From NCBI GenBank assembly GCA_034620365.1, contig JAQGEQ010000354.1:744001-808000 (forward strand): 64,000 nucleotides of DNA, written 5' to 3'. This DNA is from Pegea sp. RAD2-039. Its lineage: Eukaryota > Chordata > Thaliacea > Salpida > Salpidae. The notes under the pieces are model-generated. The model searched no databases, was not told where the DNA came from, and saw nothing but the letters and a program-made list of their open reading frames with translations. Shown here piece by piece: positions 51,908-64,000 of the stretch (position 1 is its first letter; the number at the start of each line of letters is the position of its first letter). Position numbers and translations under genes: made by a program.

Positions 51908-52737
51908 AACAGAAATTTATGTTATTGAAATATATGTTGGAAGTTATCTGCACAACTGAAGTTTTGAATATTTAATGCCTAATTTGTGTTTACCTCCAAA
52001 AGATATGGGAGTGAATTTATTTGACCAATTAAAACTTATTTTCTTTTTAACTACTTTAATACTTCTTAAACTAATATCTTTTTCAATGTGACTAGCTATT
52101 AACAAAGTTGGCTTACATCTTTCATGCTGCTAAAAACATACTTTAAAAACTAACATTTAAAAACGAAGAACTCGAATGCTTATGTTTTATAGCATAGTGC
52201 TATAAGAGAAGTTTATTTATAACTCCAAATAACTAACAGATTCAAACCTTATAAAGTTGAATTCTTAATAGTCAGATAGAACAATAAAATTAAGAATAAA
52301 ATCTTTATCAAAAGTTATTCTAAAGTTGTATACGTTCATTAAAGTTGACCAAAATGCATAAACATGAACTCAGTAGTAAACTTTCAGCTTAAATTAAAAC
52401 ATAATAAATTGAATTGTTGACAGTTTTCTAAGAATAATAGTTTAAATGACTAAATACTAGTAGATAAAGATATAAAGAAGTCTACGATGAAGTTAAAAGT
52501 GAGACTTCTTCAATTTTAACATCTTACCATTTTTTAAATTACAATAAATTTAACCATTTCGAAACATTTAATTATTTCTTTAATAATAAATTATTATTCT
52601 TTACAAAACAATTTTTTTCAAATGAGGTGATCCATTTAGGATCTTTCCAAAATCCTTTCAGTTACAAAGTTTCTCCATAAGAAATTTCTGTTTAAGAAAT
52701 AGCTCACTAATTTACTTAAACTTTTAAATAGTGACAT
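51908..52737. other. 3' flank of gene A
   Basis: AT-rich sequence holding the presumed 3' UTR and nothing else recognisable before the LINE remnant. Confidence 0.45.
52283..52300 (+). terminator. Possible polyadenylation signals of gene A
   Basis: Two AATAAA hexamers (52283-52288 and 52295-52300) lie about 380 nt after the stop codon. This is plausible as the 3' end, but the DNA is AT-rich. Confidence 0.35.
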
Positions 52738-53568
52738 ATTTATTTATTTCAATAAATGCGAAGGAGGGTGCCTGAAGAGAGCACCTCTCGCTAACACACA
52801 TTCTCACGAATAATATCTATTTAGTCAAAAATATAGAAAGTAAAAAATGTAACATATGGTATATCAGTAGTCCTCAAAGCATATAACAGTGAACAATTAC
52901 AATGGAATGTTAATATAAGAAAGAGAAAAAAAATAGTTTAGATATGACAATGTTGGCAATATTATAACGTTTCAACTTCTTTTTGAACAACGTGAGTGAT
53001 TCTAACATGACAATGTCTGATGGCAGCTGGTTCCATGTACTAATTGTGCGACATGAGAAAAAATTCGCTATGAGCAATGTACCAGGTGATATGGGCTTAT
53101 TAAGATGTAATGTGTTTCGTCTGAGCTGATATAACTTGAGGGAAGGACTAATGGAAAAGAAATCATCAAACTGAAGGTCAATTAGATTGTGGATAATTTT
53201 AAAAATAAGAATTAAATCGTATTTAATCCGTCGAATTAAATTATCTAAATTGAAGAGACTGAGACAATGTTTATAACTATCATATTTAATATTAAGTTTC
53301 CTACATACTAATTTTGTAAATGTGGCCTGAACAGACTCGATCTTTTTGATATCACTAACTTGATATGGCATCCATGCACTGACATTGTATTCAAGAATTG
53401 GACGTACGTACAATTGGAAAAGATTGATAAAAAGGTATGGATCCTTAGAATTAAAGGTCCTTGTAATAAGGTAGACAAGGTTGATTGATTTTCCAAAAAT
53501 TTTGGAAACATAATTGCGCCATTTAAAGTCAGATGATATACACTCACTATAGTATGAAGAAGTGGTAA
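52738..53568 (-). mobile_element. 5'-truncated CR1/Jockey-like non-LTR retrotransposon
   Basis: On the minus strand an open frame from about 53568 to 52910 encodes the C-terminal end of a LINE reverse transcriptase. It has FKWRNYVSKIFGKSINLVYL, then LYVRPILEYNVSAWMPY, DIKKIESVQATFTK and TISTWNQLPSDIV, which follow the catalytic core in CR1/Jockey-type elements. The catalytic FADD region is absent. A 3' UTR of about 170 nt follows, with a small GTGCTCTC...GGCAC stem, and it ends in ATTTATTGAAATAAATAAAT, a typical 3' tail for these elements. The frame is still open at its end, so the insertion may be fairly young. It is inactive because it is truncated. Confidence 0.85.
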
Positions 53569-55391
53569 AAACCTACAAAACTGAAATAAGCTTAATGTAT
53601 ATTCTGGTCTTGTGCTGACAAAAGTGATCTTTGTTGTTAATCACAAGGAAAGAAGACACTTTCTGCATAACAACTACCTTCAAGATTAAAGTTGAATAAA
53701 AAATTATCATATTTATAATTCTAATGATTGACTATAAACTTGTAGATATAGAAAATCAATCTAGAATTAAATTGAAATAATTTGCTTTTTTCATATTAAA
53801 ATGTAAATTATCAATTATTATAAATACTTTTATTTTTGTAGCTCTGTGAGCCTAAGTTACCTGATTGGTGACTGGTAAGTAGGCTTTTTATCTTCTAAAA
53901 ACCAAATAAACCAAAAAATCAGTGAAATATATAACATCATAATACTTAGAAACTAAGCAACACAAACCTTAAGAAACCAGTAATACTCAAACAAATCTAA
54001 TGATTGCTAATATATTATTTATATAGACCAGATTGATTCCACCTTTCTAAGTATTACCTAAATATTGACATTATAAAAAATTTCTTGAAGTTTCTTATAC
54101 GAAAAAAATATTTGTTTAGTTTTACTTTTTAATCCTAACAAGTTTGTTTTGTTTATCTTTAATGTTTAAAGCTATAGATATAAAAGCAAAAACGGTTTAA
54201 ATTAGTTTTTATCTAAATTATCTAAAATAGTTATTATCTGTAAAGTAAAGTGTAAGATTTTCATATAAATATATTTCAATATTGAAACTTATAAAATTTT
54301 GTTTGCAAGATAAAAAAAAATTAGCTTATAGTAAGTACAAAATCTAGGTTTGGGTTGTTAGTTTTGTAATATTGTTTTTAAATCTTTTTTAAAGATATTA
54401 TAGAATTATAATTTGAATAATTAAAAAGTAATTTTTCTAAAGCTAAAACAACTTTTAAAAGGGTTTCCTTTTCAAAACTTTTTAATCTATATTTCAATTC
54501 ATGTATGAATTCAAATGTTTTTGAGATTATATTCGTTTGTAGTAAAATCTACTTAATTTAATTCTTAATAGTTCTTAAGATGTTAGAAATATATTCTAAT
54601 TCAGTATCAAAGCATCGCTAAATCAGTATTTAATAATAAGACGCTATAAAATCACAAATAAGAGAAAGTATTCTCCTCACAGCATGAATAATCTTGAATT
54701 GAATAATTTTATTTTTCAAGTAAAGCTTTTAGAGCAAGTCTTAACACGTGTTAAACCTTTAAAGTTAGCATTCAGCAGTTTAATAGTTGAAACATGAAAA
54801 TACAAAAAGAAGAGTTACTTATATGAAAAAAGTTTAAATTTAGTGAAAACTTTATCAACTAAACATAAGTTTATAAGTTCTTAAATAGAACAAATGCTTG
54901 TGTTAAATGAATATATTAGTTTTTTAAGGTTTACCTTTCTATAATTTAATTAAAACTACAAAAGATATTTTACTTCAGCTTCTTACATTCACTTCAAATA
55001 CTTCTTTGTTCATATATTTAATTAATCTATAATAACATTAAGAAATACATTTGAGATATTTATTTAAAGTTGCCAGCTCACCAAGAGTTATTTTAATGTT
55101 ACTATAGGAACAACACACCTATAATTTGGGGAGCAACCTAAAAAACATTTACTTACCTTACGTAACAAAAGACATTTCTACGCTTTTGTTCAAGGTTTTC
55201 ACACTTGAATGACGAACAAGAAAAGTTTAAAGGTTATGGAATAGAAAAAGGAACATAACCAAAAATAATATTATCGACATATACATTTTTTGCTTCATTC
55301 CTTAGGAGTATCATTTAAAGTCAAGCAAATACTTATAATTTGCTAAAACAGATTAAATTAAAGACAGATTTTATTCTAGAAAAAAGCCTTA
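53569..55391. other. Intergenic region between paralogous receptor genes
   Basis: AT-rich sequence with no recognisable gene. Its right end contains the conserved 5' element of gene B. Confidence 0.5.
55195..55264 (+). promoter_or_regulatory. Conserved 5' element upstream of giant receptor gene B
   Basis: This matches 25911-25975 of gene A in the blocks TTTCACA, TTGAATGACGAA, TTTAAAG and ACCAAAA, at a similar distance from the start codon. A good acceptor (TTTTATTCTAG, ending at 55379) lies 12 nt before the ATG, so the element may be the promoter and leader exon of a gene with a 5' UTR intron. Confidence 0.5.
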
Positions 55392-58300
55392 ATGGAGAAA
55401 CTTAAGGCTTTTTTAGTCATTTTAATTTCACTGGTGGGTTTGAGTCAAACCAACGGTCAAGGTAAATAACTTTTGTTGGTGTTTTTATCAAAATATTATC
55501 TGTTTAATTTTAAACTGTATTTTTTTTCGTTTGATTTCAATAGAAGATAGAATATCTAATTAAATTAGAATTAATAGTTTATAAAATAGTACTTTACTAA
55601 TTTTAATGATTGTTAGCTCATGAAAATTTTAATGACGTGTCTTCTTTGTATTAGCACTTAAATTTAAGGTCTGCATTATTACTAAATGACAAAAAGAAAT
55701 CATTTGAAAAGTATTTTGTATAAAAAAGTTGCTATCAAACTAAATTTCAGAAAATAATTTCCTGTCAAAAATTAAATAAAAGTGTTGTAACATTTGCTTG
55801 CAATCTTTTCATAGTTATATTATCATTATATTTTACTTTAATGTTGAAAACTAACTCGAATAAAAGGACTGCTGAATCATGTAATGAGAAAAGGCCTTTA
55901 CGAAAAACGCCTTGTAACGCCTCGTAGCTTCTATTTTAGCCTCTTTGTTTGATTATATTTGCAATAAAAACGAAGGTTAAGGAGCTGTTAAAAGCAAGCA
56001 TCACTTTTAACACAATCAATTTACATCAAGCTGTTTGAACTTCAACAATAGTTATTTTTATCTGTTTTTAAAAACATCAGTTAAATTAATGATATTAAGT
56101 TTCAATATTCAGTTTGTGAAAAATTGTTCATAATTGTCACTTTTTAGAAACATTTTTAATAAATTAAACAAAAATGATATACAAATTACCTATACAATTT
56201 TAATTTTAGAAATTTGTTGTTAATATTTAATGATTAAAAGCAGTATTTCGAACAAAATACAAGTATAAGACATGACGTGTTTTAGTTAAACCATTTTTTA
56301 CGATTTACAGCCAGCACTAACAGTGTTCTTCTTGTTCTGGATGGATGTGATGCAAAATGTCTTGAGCTCGTCCTAAAATTACTTCAAGGGCCAGGGTCAA
56401 CTGATAATCAATTCGTCATTGAAGGTAAGATCAAGAACATACTGTTTCAAATAAGTTAAATAAAATATAGTTATCAAGCATAAAAGTCCGAAAAATCTAT
56501 AAATACTAATATCTGATGATTGAAAAAAGAAACAAGAGTTCTTTTAGAAATGTTGAATATTAAATTATAAATTAAATATATTCTATGTGAATCTTTTGTT
56601 ATACTAAATCAAAGTTAAATTCAATTAATAAATAAGTTATGACTTACTTTATGAAGATTTTTAAAGAAGAGTAAAGCTGGGTCTCAGAAAAAGCAAAAAT
56701 GCTGCAGTACTGATGACAGTACAATTATTTAGATATTATGTAGAATTAAACTAGGTAATAATTATGTACAACCAAAAATCATTCATCAAAAAATATTTAA
56801 ACAAATTACGAAATATTTTTATTCATATATTCAGAGATTTATTGTTAAAAACTATTCTTAAAAATAAGAAATGTTTTAAAATGATAAGTTATAACTTTCA
56901 TCTCTAACTGATTTATTTAATAGATTTGAATGAATGTGAATTTGTTGATCGTGGTAATTGCTCGGAATTTGCGTTCTGCAATAATACATTCTCGAGTTAC
57001 ACTTGCGAATGTAAACCTGGATTCATAGATGAAAATCTCGAATTACCAGGCAGACTATGTACAGGTAAGCATATTCGGTTCTCCAAAATCTATTTTTATG
57101 TGAAAATGTTATCACTATAATACAACATCAGTAATAAAATATCATCTTTGAAACAAACTGCCGCTAGTCTTAAAATATTGCTCAATAATTTGGTCATTAC
57201 CAGTTTGTTAAGAGAAACTCAAAAAATGTTATTTGTATTTCAGATATTGATGAATGCAAAGAAAACTCAACTCTTTGTGAAGATACTAATAGACTTTGTG
57301 TAAACAGTCCTGGATCATTCTCATGTGAATGTCCACTTGGATTTGAAAATGATCCATCTAATCCTGGAGCTGATTGTATAGATATAAATGAGTGCGATGT
57401 ATTATTGAAACCTTGTGCTGAAAATCAAGACTGTATTAACATAAATGGAAGCTATGAATGTTCATGTTCAGCTGGATTTAGAACAAACGGCACATCAGTT
57501 TGTGAAGATATAGATGAATGTTTAGATGCCTCAATCTGTGTCGAGGTTAATACAGAATGCAGAAACAGTATTGGATCATTTATCTGTCAATGTAAGGATG
57601 GATATGAACAAGATGAAAGTTTCCAGTGTATTAACATAAATGAATGTAAAAGAGGAACTGATGATTGTGATGATTTATCAGAAGTCTGTGTTGATAATCA
57701 AGGCTCATTTGTATGCGAGTAAGTACTTTTTATATTTATGTATAAGTTAAACAGCAAGCTCTGTTAAATTATAATTCATAAATTTTTCATATATTCAGAT
57801 AGCTTTTATTTAAAGATTAAAATTGATATTAAATTACTCGGTAGAGAAATCTGTTCAAGTGATAAACGTTTAATTTAAATAAATTTTTGAAAACATAAGT
57901 ACCGAGAAATTCTTCGAACAAAATGAAGCGTGAAATACTTTTGTAAAAACATCAAATTATAAAAAGGAAACGCTTTCATGCATAAAAAACTAACTTAAAG
58001 AAAAAATTGTATCTTTACTGAAGCTGTAAAACAAATTACTAAGTAAAGTAAAAAACGCCTTGAAGCAAACAAAAGCTAAATACAAATATATAAATCAAAA
58101 AATAAATCTGAAAATTTGTTTTTAGATGTAAAGATGGTTTTTTTCACCTTACTAGTGAAAATTGTGTTGATATAAATGAATGTGATATAGAAGGATTATG
58201 TTCATCTCCAAAAGTTTGCACAAACACTATTGGAAGCTTCACATGTGAATGTCCGCCTGGAGGATGTCCTGATCCTATACATCCTTGTGATAAGGAAGTC

Positions 58301-61300
58301 CCAGTTTGTGGAAACTTTTCAACCTGTGAACCAGTTGGTGATGGTTACACATGCAGCTGTATCACTGGTTACAACAAAGATGCAACAGACATTTGTCGAA
58401 ATATTAACGAGTGTATATCTGATCTCAATACCTGTCATGAAGAAGCAACTTGTATTGATACTGAAGGATCATACAATTGTGAATGTAATGATGGATTTAT
58501 TGGTGATGGAGTAAACTGTACTGATGTAAACGAATGTGATACAAATGTTTGTTCACCATTTGCTGATTGTATCAATACGAAAGGTTCATTTAGTTGTAAA
58601 TGCTTACCTGGTTTCGATGGAGATGGCTTCAATTGTACAGGTAATTTGGTTTTGTTGCTGTTGATAAACTTTGAAATGTTTTAAAATATTAAAAACGTTT
58701 CAGAAATTGATGAATGTTTGACGAAACCATGTGAAAATGGAGCTACATGTGTTGATGGTGTTAACTCTTTTGAATGTGTCTGTGCTCCAGGATTTGAAGG
58801 AGACACTTGTTCTGAAAGTAATACTTTTTTTAGCTCGTTTTTTTAAATTGAAATCTTGTATTTAGACTATTATCAGTGATGATATGGTTTTGTAACAATA
58901 AACATCTTGATTAGATAAGCAGCAAAGATACTACAAACTTTAATTAAGTTTGGAGTAAAAAATATTGCGAAACTCAGTATAGATATCCAGGCAACTAAAA
59001 CATTGAACTTTACATTTATTTAGACATCAAGATAAAGTTTAGAAAATAATTTTTTGAGCTTTCCTTATGCTCAAGGATGCTTAAAAGTTGAAATTTTTTA
59101 GAAAATTGAAATTAACAAAATTCTAACATAATTTTAATGAAATTGATCCATAAATGATATTCATGATTTCTAATATTGTTCAAAACTTTAATGAATTTGT
59201 CATCATACATCATTAAAGAACCTACCGACATTTCTAAAAAACGTTTATAAAAATAAATTCATTAAAACTAAATGTATAACTGAAGATTAAGCAGAGATAT
59301 TATCTTTGACTTGCATCTTAAATTTTTGAATTTTGTCGATAAATATTTAACAATTTGTCAGATAGCTAAATCAATTCAAACCCTAACTTTTAAATAAGGA
59401 TTGTAAAGTGAGGCTATGAAGCTGATAATAGAATAATACTACAAGCAATTTCTAACTCTACCTTACAAAAACTAATTTAGTATTCTCATAGAAATTTCAG
59501 CATACTTTAACAGATTCTTTTTCAAATCTTACAGATATAAATGAATGTTTACCTAATCCCTGTAAAAATGGGGCTACTTGTAATGATCTCATCAATTCTT
59601 TTGAATGTTTCTGTCCTGAAGGACTGGAAGGAATTACTTGTTCTACAGGTAAAAAATATAAATCTTACGTGAAAAAAATTTATCAAGCTTAGACTTTAGT
59701 AAAAGAGGATAAATTGAAAAAATTAAGCGTTATGTTTAAAGTAGCTCTAACAGTTAAAATATTTAATTAAAAATTGAATAACAACATAAACATTAAAATC
59801 TTATTTAAGATAGAATTAGCTTCAAGGACAAAAAAAGATATAGTTCCAAACATTTTAAAATAAATGAAAGCTTTAACTTTCTATAAAAAATCAAAAGAAA
59901 CTGAATTTGGTGCAGCTTAATGCTTCCCAAACATGATAAAAAATACTTCATCATCAATTAATAATTACATATTATCATTTAATTATTCTAAATTTTAAAT
60001 AAACTTATTTTGATTTCACGAAAGATAAAGATGAATGTGAAACAAATTCAACTTGTTCTGGAGTAAATCAGAATTGTAGAAACACTTTTGGATCATTTAT
60101 CTGTGAATGCAAAGCTGGTTATGAACTGGATCCAACTAATACTACTTCACAATGTGTCAATATTGATGAATGTGAAAGAGGTAGTGATGATTGTGATGAC
60201 ATTTCACAACTTTGTGTTGATAATCAAGGTGGCTTCAAGTGCATGTAAGTTTTATTAGGTACAAACTAATGAGTACTATGCGACTCCATAAAAAAAACGA
60301 GAGTTATTCTTTATTTATTTACCCACTTTTTCAATGCTTTATTTTTATCAAATTTCAAAATCATTTTAATGAAGAAAGGTATTAGGTTCAATTAACAGCA
60401 ACTAAATTTGATATTTAAGAAATGTCCCTATCACCAATTATAAATCCTATTCTAAATGATGAAGCTTTTTCTAGATGTGCTGATGGATTTACACTTATTG
60501 AAACAACTTGCGTTGATATAAATGAATGTGAAATAGAAGGATTATGTTCATCTCCAAAAGTTTGCACAAACACTATTGGAAACTTCACATGTGAATGTCC
60601 GACTGGAGGATGTCCTGATCCTATACATCCATGTGATAAGGAATTCCCAGTTTGTGGAAACTTTTCAACCTGTGAACCAGTTGGTGATGGTTACACATGC
60701 AGCTGTATCACTGGTTACATCAAAGATGTAATAGACATTTGTCGAAATATTAACGAGTGTGAATCTGGTCTCAATAACTGTCATGAAGAAGCAACTTGTA
60801 TTGATACTGAAGGATCATACAATTGTGAATGTAATGATGGATTTATTGGTGATGGAGTAAACTGTACTGATGTAAACGAATGTGATACAAATGTTTGTTC
60901 ACCATTTGCTAACTGTATCAATACGAAAGGTTCATTTAGTTGTAAATGCTTACCTGGTTTCGATGGAGATGGCTTCAATTGTACAGGTAATTTGGTTTTG
61001 TTGCTGTTGATAAATTTTGAAATATTTTTATAAATATTAAAAACGTTTCAGAAATTGATGAATGTTTGACGAATCCATGTGAAAATGGAGCTACATGTGT
61101 TGATGGTGTTAACTCTTTTGAATGTGTCTGTAATCCAGGATTTGAAGGAGTCACTTGTTCTGAGGGTTAGTTTTTTAATTAACTCAAAAATGAATTGTTT
61201 TTTTTTCTTATATCCTATTACCAAAGTATAAACTGTTTCGTATATTTGTAACCATTCAATTAATCTATAACTTTTCTACATAGTATACCAACTGCAACTC

Positions 61301-64000
61301 TGACATTAAGCAAAAAATCTATAAAACTCATTCAAATCATCTCTAACAAGAAACTTTAGACTTACAATACTTCAGTCAGCAAATTGTAGTTTAGAAAAAC
61401 ATTTTTCAAACTAAGTTATGGTTGAAAAATAGAAAATAATTTAAATTTGAAAACTTTAAGCGAAAATGAGTTCAATGGAAAACTTAATAATATTTTTATT
61501 GCCTCTAAAAATTATTACCATAATAATAAACACATGTCTAAGAGAAAAGTTTTTATTAGATTGAATCAATAATAAACGCAAACATTAAATACCATTTCAT
61601 TCAAGCAAGATGTTTGCAAAATTTTAATTCTCACTTATAAGTAAAAAGAAAAACTTACAAAATTTACTCAGTTTGTCACATTGAACTGCTGTCTCTTACT
61701 TTGAAATATTGAGAATTAACATTGCTTAACGTCAACTGAATCAACTAGACATAAACTTCCTATCCTAAGATCGTGACACTGCTAGTATAATGAATTAGCA
61801 AGCAGTTTCTATAATTTTCAGGATATAAATATTTCAGTATATCTAACGTTGTTTCAGCATACTTTAACAGATTCTTTTTCAAATCTTACAGATATAAATG
61901 AATGTTTACCTAATCCCTGTGAAAATGGGGCTTCTTGTAATGATCTCATCAATTCTTTTGAATGCTTCTGTCCTGAAGGACTGGAAGGGATTACTTGTTC
62001 TACAGGTAAATAATATACATTTACATAACGAAAATTTATCAAGCTTAGACAATAGTGGAAATATATAAGTTGAACACCTCTACCTAGATTTTAAACCCAA
62101 CTTTAACAATTCAAGCATTTTACTAAAGATTAATTAATAAAAATAATTTATTTAAAAATTTTATATGTTTGTTTCAGCTTCACTGTTTGTAAAAATTATA
62201 AAGTCATTTTAATAGCCAATTTTTACACTTTTATTAAAACCACAAAATAGTTAATTACGATATACTATCTTCCATATAAACTTTAAACAGACTCAATCAT
62301 CTATCCCTGAATCTTTCAGTAAATAATTTAATTCTCTACTAGAAAAAATTATTTGTGCTTGTTTCACCGCAGATAAAGATGAATGTGAAACAAATTCAAC
62401 TTGTTCTGGAGTAAATCAGAATTGTAGAAACACTTTTGGATCATTTATCTGTGAATGCAAAGCTGGTTACGAGCTGGATCCAACTAATACTACTTCACAA
62501 TGTGTCAATATTGATGAATGTGAAAGAGGTATTGATGATTGTGATGACATTTCACAACTTTGTGTCGATTATCAAGGTGGCTTCAAGTGCATGTAAGTTT
62601 ATTAGCTACCAAACAATAATAATTCCTAAATTAATTTATAAAACCTAGATTTATTCTTTAAAATCTACACCTGTAGTATATTTCAATTTTACAAAATTTC
62701 AAAATTATTCTATAGAAGATAAGTATTAGGTTCAATTACTAGCAACTGAATTTGATATATAAGAAATGTCTCTATCACCAATTATGATTCATATTCTAAA
62801 TGATGAAGCTTTTTCTAGATGTGCTGATGGATTTACACTTATTGAAACAACTTGTGTTGATATAAATGAATGTGATATAGAAGGATTATGTTCATCTCCA
62901 AAAGTTTGCACAAACACTATTGGAAACTTCACATGTGAATGTCCGCCTGGAGGATGTCCTGATCCTATACATCCTTGTGATAAAGAAGTCCCAGTTTGTG
63001 GAAACTTTTCAACCTGTGAACCAGTTGGTGTTGGTTACACATGCAACTGTATCACTGGTTACATCAAAGATGCAACAGACATTTGCATAAACCTTGATGA
63101 GTGTGAATCTGGTCTCAATACCTGTCATGAAGAAGCAACTTGTATTGATACTGAAGGATCATACAATTGTGAATGTAATGATGGATTTATTGGTGATGGA
63201 GTAAACTGTACTGATGTAAACGAATGTGATACAAATGTTTGTTCACCATTTGCTAATTGTATCAATACGAAAGGTTCATTTAGTTGTAAATGCTTACCTG
63301 GTTTCGATGGAGATGGCTTCAATTGTACAGGTAATTTGGTTTTGTTGCTGTTGATAAATTTCGAAATATTTTTATAAATATTAAAAACGTTTCAGAAATT
63401 GATGAATGTTTGACGAATCCATGTGAAAATGGAGCTACATGTGTTGATGGTGTTAACTCTTTTGAATGTGTCTGTGCTCCAGGATTTGAAGGAGACACTT
63501 GTTCTGAGGGTTAGTTTTTTAATTAACTCAACAATATTCTTTTTATTCTTTCTTCTATTCTAGTTACCAAAGTCTCAACTGTTTTGTATATTTGTAACCA
63601 TCCATTTAATCTATAACTTTTCTAAACAGTAAAGCAACTCTGACATTAAGCAAAAAATCTAAAGATCTCAGTGAAATCATCTTTCTAACGTGAAACTTAA
63701 GATCAAGACACTGCTAGTATAATGAATTAGCAAGCAGTTTCTATAATTTTCAGGATATAAATATTTCAGGATATCTAACGTTGTTTCAGCATACTTTAAC
63801 AGATTCTTTTTCAAATCTTACAGATATAAATGAATGTTTACCTAATCCCTGTGAAAATGGGGCTTCTTGTTATGATCTCATCAATTCTTTTGAATGCTTC
63901 TGTCCTGAAGGACTGGAAGGGATTACTTGTTCTACAGGTAAATAATATACATTTTACATAACGAAAATTTATCAAGCCTAGACGTTAGTGGAAATATATA
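55392..64000 (+). CDS. Giant EGF receptor paralogue (gene B), 5' part, runs off the window
   Basis: Fifteen coding exons fit one frame: 55392-55461, 56311-56424, 56924-57064, 57244-57718, 58126-58640, 58704-58817, 59535-59648, 60025-60244, 60475-60986, 61052-61165, 61892-62005, 62373-62592, 62819-63330, 63396-63509, 63824-63937. Exon 1 encodes a signal peptide ([20 protein letters not shown]). Exon 2 encodes the same two-cysteine leader module as gene A ([14 protein letters not shown]). All further exons are calcium-binding EGFs in the same order and with nearly the same lengths as in gene A. Exons 7-10 and 11-14 are two copies of one four-exon block, and exon 15 starts a third. The acceptor of exon 8 (TTTCACGAAAG) is weaker than in its copies (TTTCACCGCAG). 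The C-terminal half, including any NIDO, SEA or TM region, lies outside the window. Confidence 0.85.
56953..57725 (+). repeat. Gene-conversion-like tract, copy in gene B
   Basis: This is the partner of 27193-27965 in gene A and includes exon 3, intron 3 and exon 4. Upstream, exon 3 of the two genes differs clearly (EFVDRG against NLINGN). Downstream, the introns are unrelated. Confidence 0.9.
59535..61165 (+). repeat. Four-exon EGF block, copy 1 in gene B
   Basis: Exon lengths are 114-220-512-114 nt, encoding [21 protein letters not shown], the [12 protein letters not shown] series and [10 protein letters not shown]. The block recurs at 61892-63509 and starts again at 63824. It also corresponds to exons 7-10 of gene A. 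Confidence 0.9.
61892..63509 (+). repeat. Four-exon EGF block, copy 2 in gene B
   Basis: Exon lengths are identical to copy 1. The introns are mosaic: the one after the first exon (62006-62372) is close to gene A 29633-30000 and unlike the equivalent intron of copy 1 (59649-60024). The intron after the block (63510-63823) is close to gene A 29205-29518. Confidence 0.9.

Overview
This is AT-rich nuclear DNA from an animal (roughly a quarter G+C by eye). The genes are split by many short GT-AG introns. The gene set (exportin-2, a beta-catenin-like armadillo protein, EGF/NIDO/AMOP/VWD/SEA membrane mucins and a non-LTR retrotransposon remnant) is metazoan. The low G+C, small introns and diverged beta-catenin would suit an AT-rich invertebrate lineage, but nothing here fixes the phylum. 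Exon models below were built by hand from splice sites and reading phase, and every multi-exon model keeps one open frame throughout.

Layout. 62-879 (-): a two-exon gene for a 126-aa basic, coiled-coil-like protein. 3509-7977 (-): a complete 22-exon exportin-2 gene (CSE1L, 964 aa). 7998-18969: 11 kb of AT-rich DNA with no firm gene and one possible first exon near 11841. 18970-20664 (+): an uninterrupted 564-aa armadillo protein that looks like a strongly diverged, C-terminally short beta-catenin. 20665-26087: gene-free, but it carries a decayed copy of one exon of the downstream receptor family. 26088-51907 (+): a 74-exon gene for a type I membrane protein of about 4,303 aa. 52738-53568 (-): a 5'-truncated CR1/Jockey-like LINE. 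55392 to beyond the window end (+): a second, tandem paralogue of the giant receptor.

The giant receptor runs from N to C terminus as follows: signal peptide, many EGF domains interrupted by two proline-rich acidic spacers, NIDO, AMOP, VWD, a cadherin-like domain, more EGFs, fibronectin III modules, a threonine-rich mucin stretch, a SEA domain with a GSIV cleavage-like site, two EGFs, one transmembrane helix and a 13-residue tail. This is a MUC4-like arrangement with extra parts. The paralogue shares the start of this layout and then expands one EGF block as a tandem array.

The most striking signal is evolutionary. The two paralogues share a nearly identical stretch of about 770 bp that includes an intron. 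Exon blocks are duplicated within each gene with their introns. A relic exon lies upstream, and an element near the presumed transcription start is conserved. Together these suggest a locus that is actively expanding and homogenising large adhesion or recognition receptors; a recognition role is inference.
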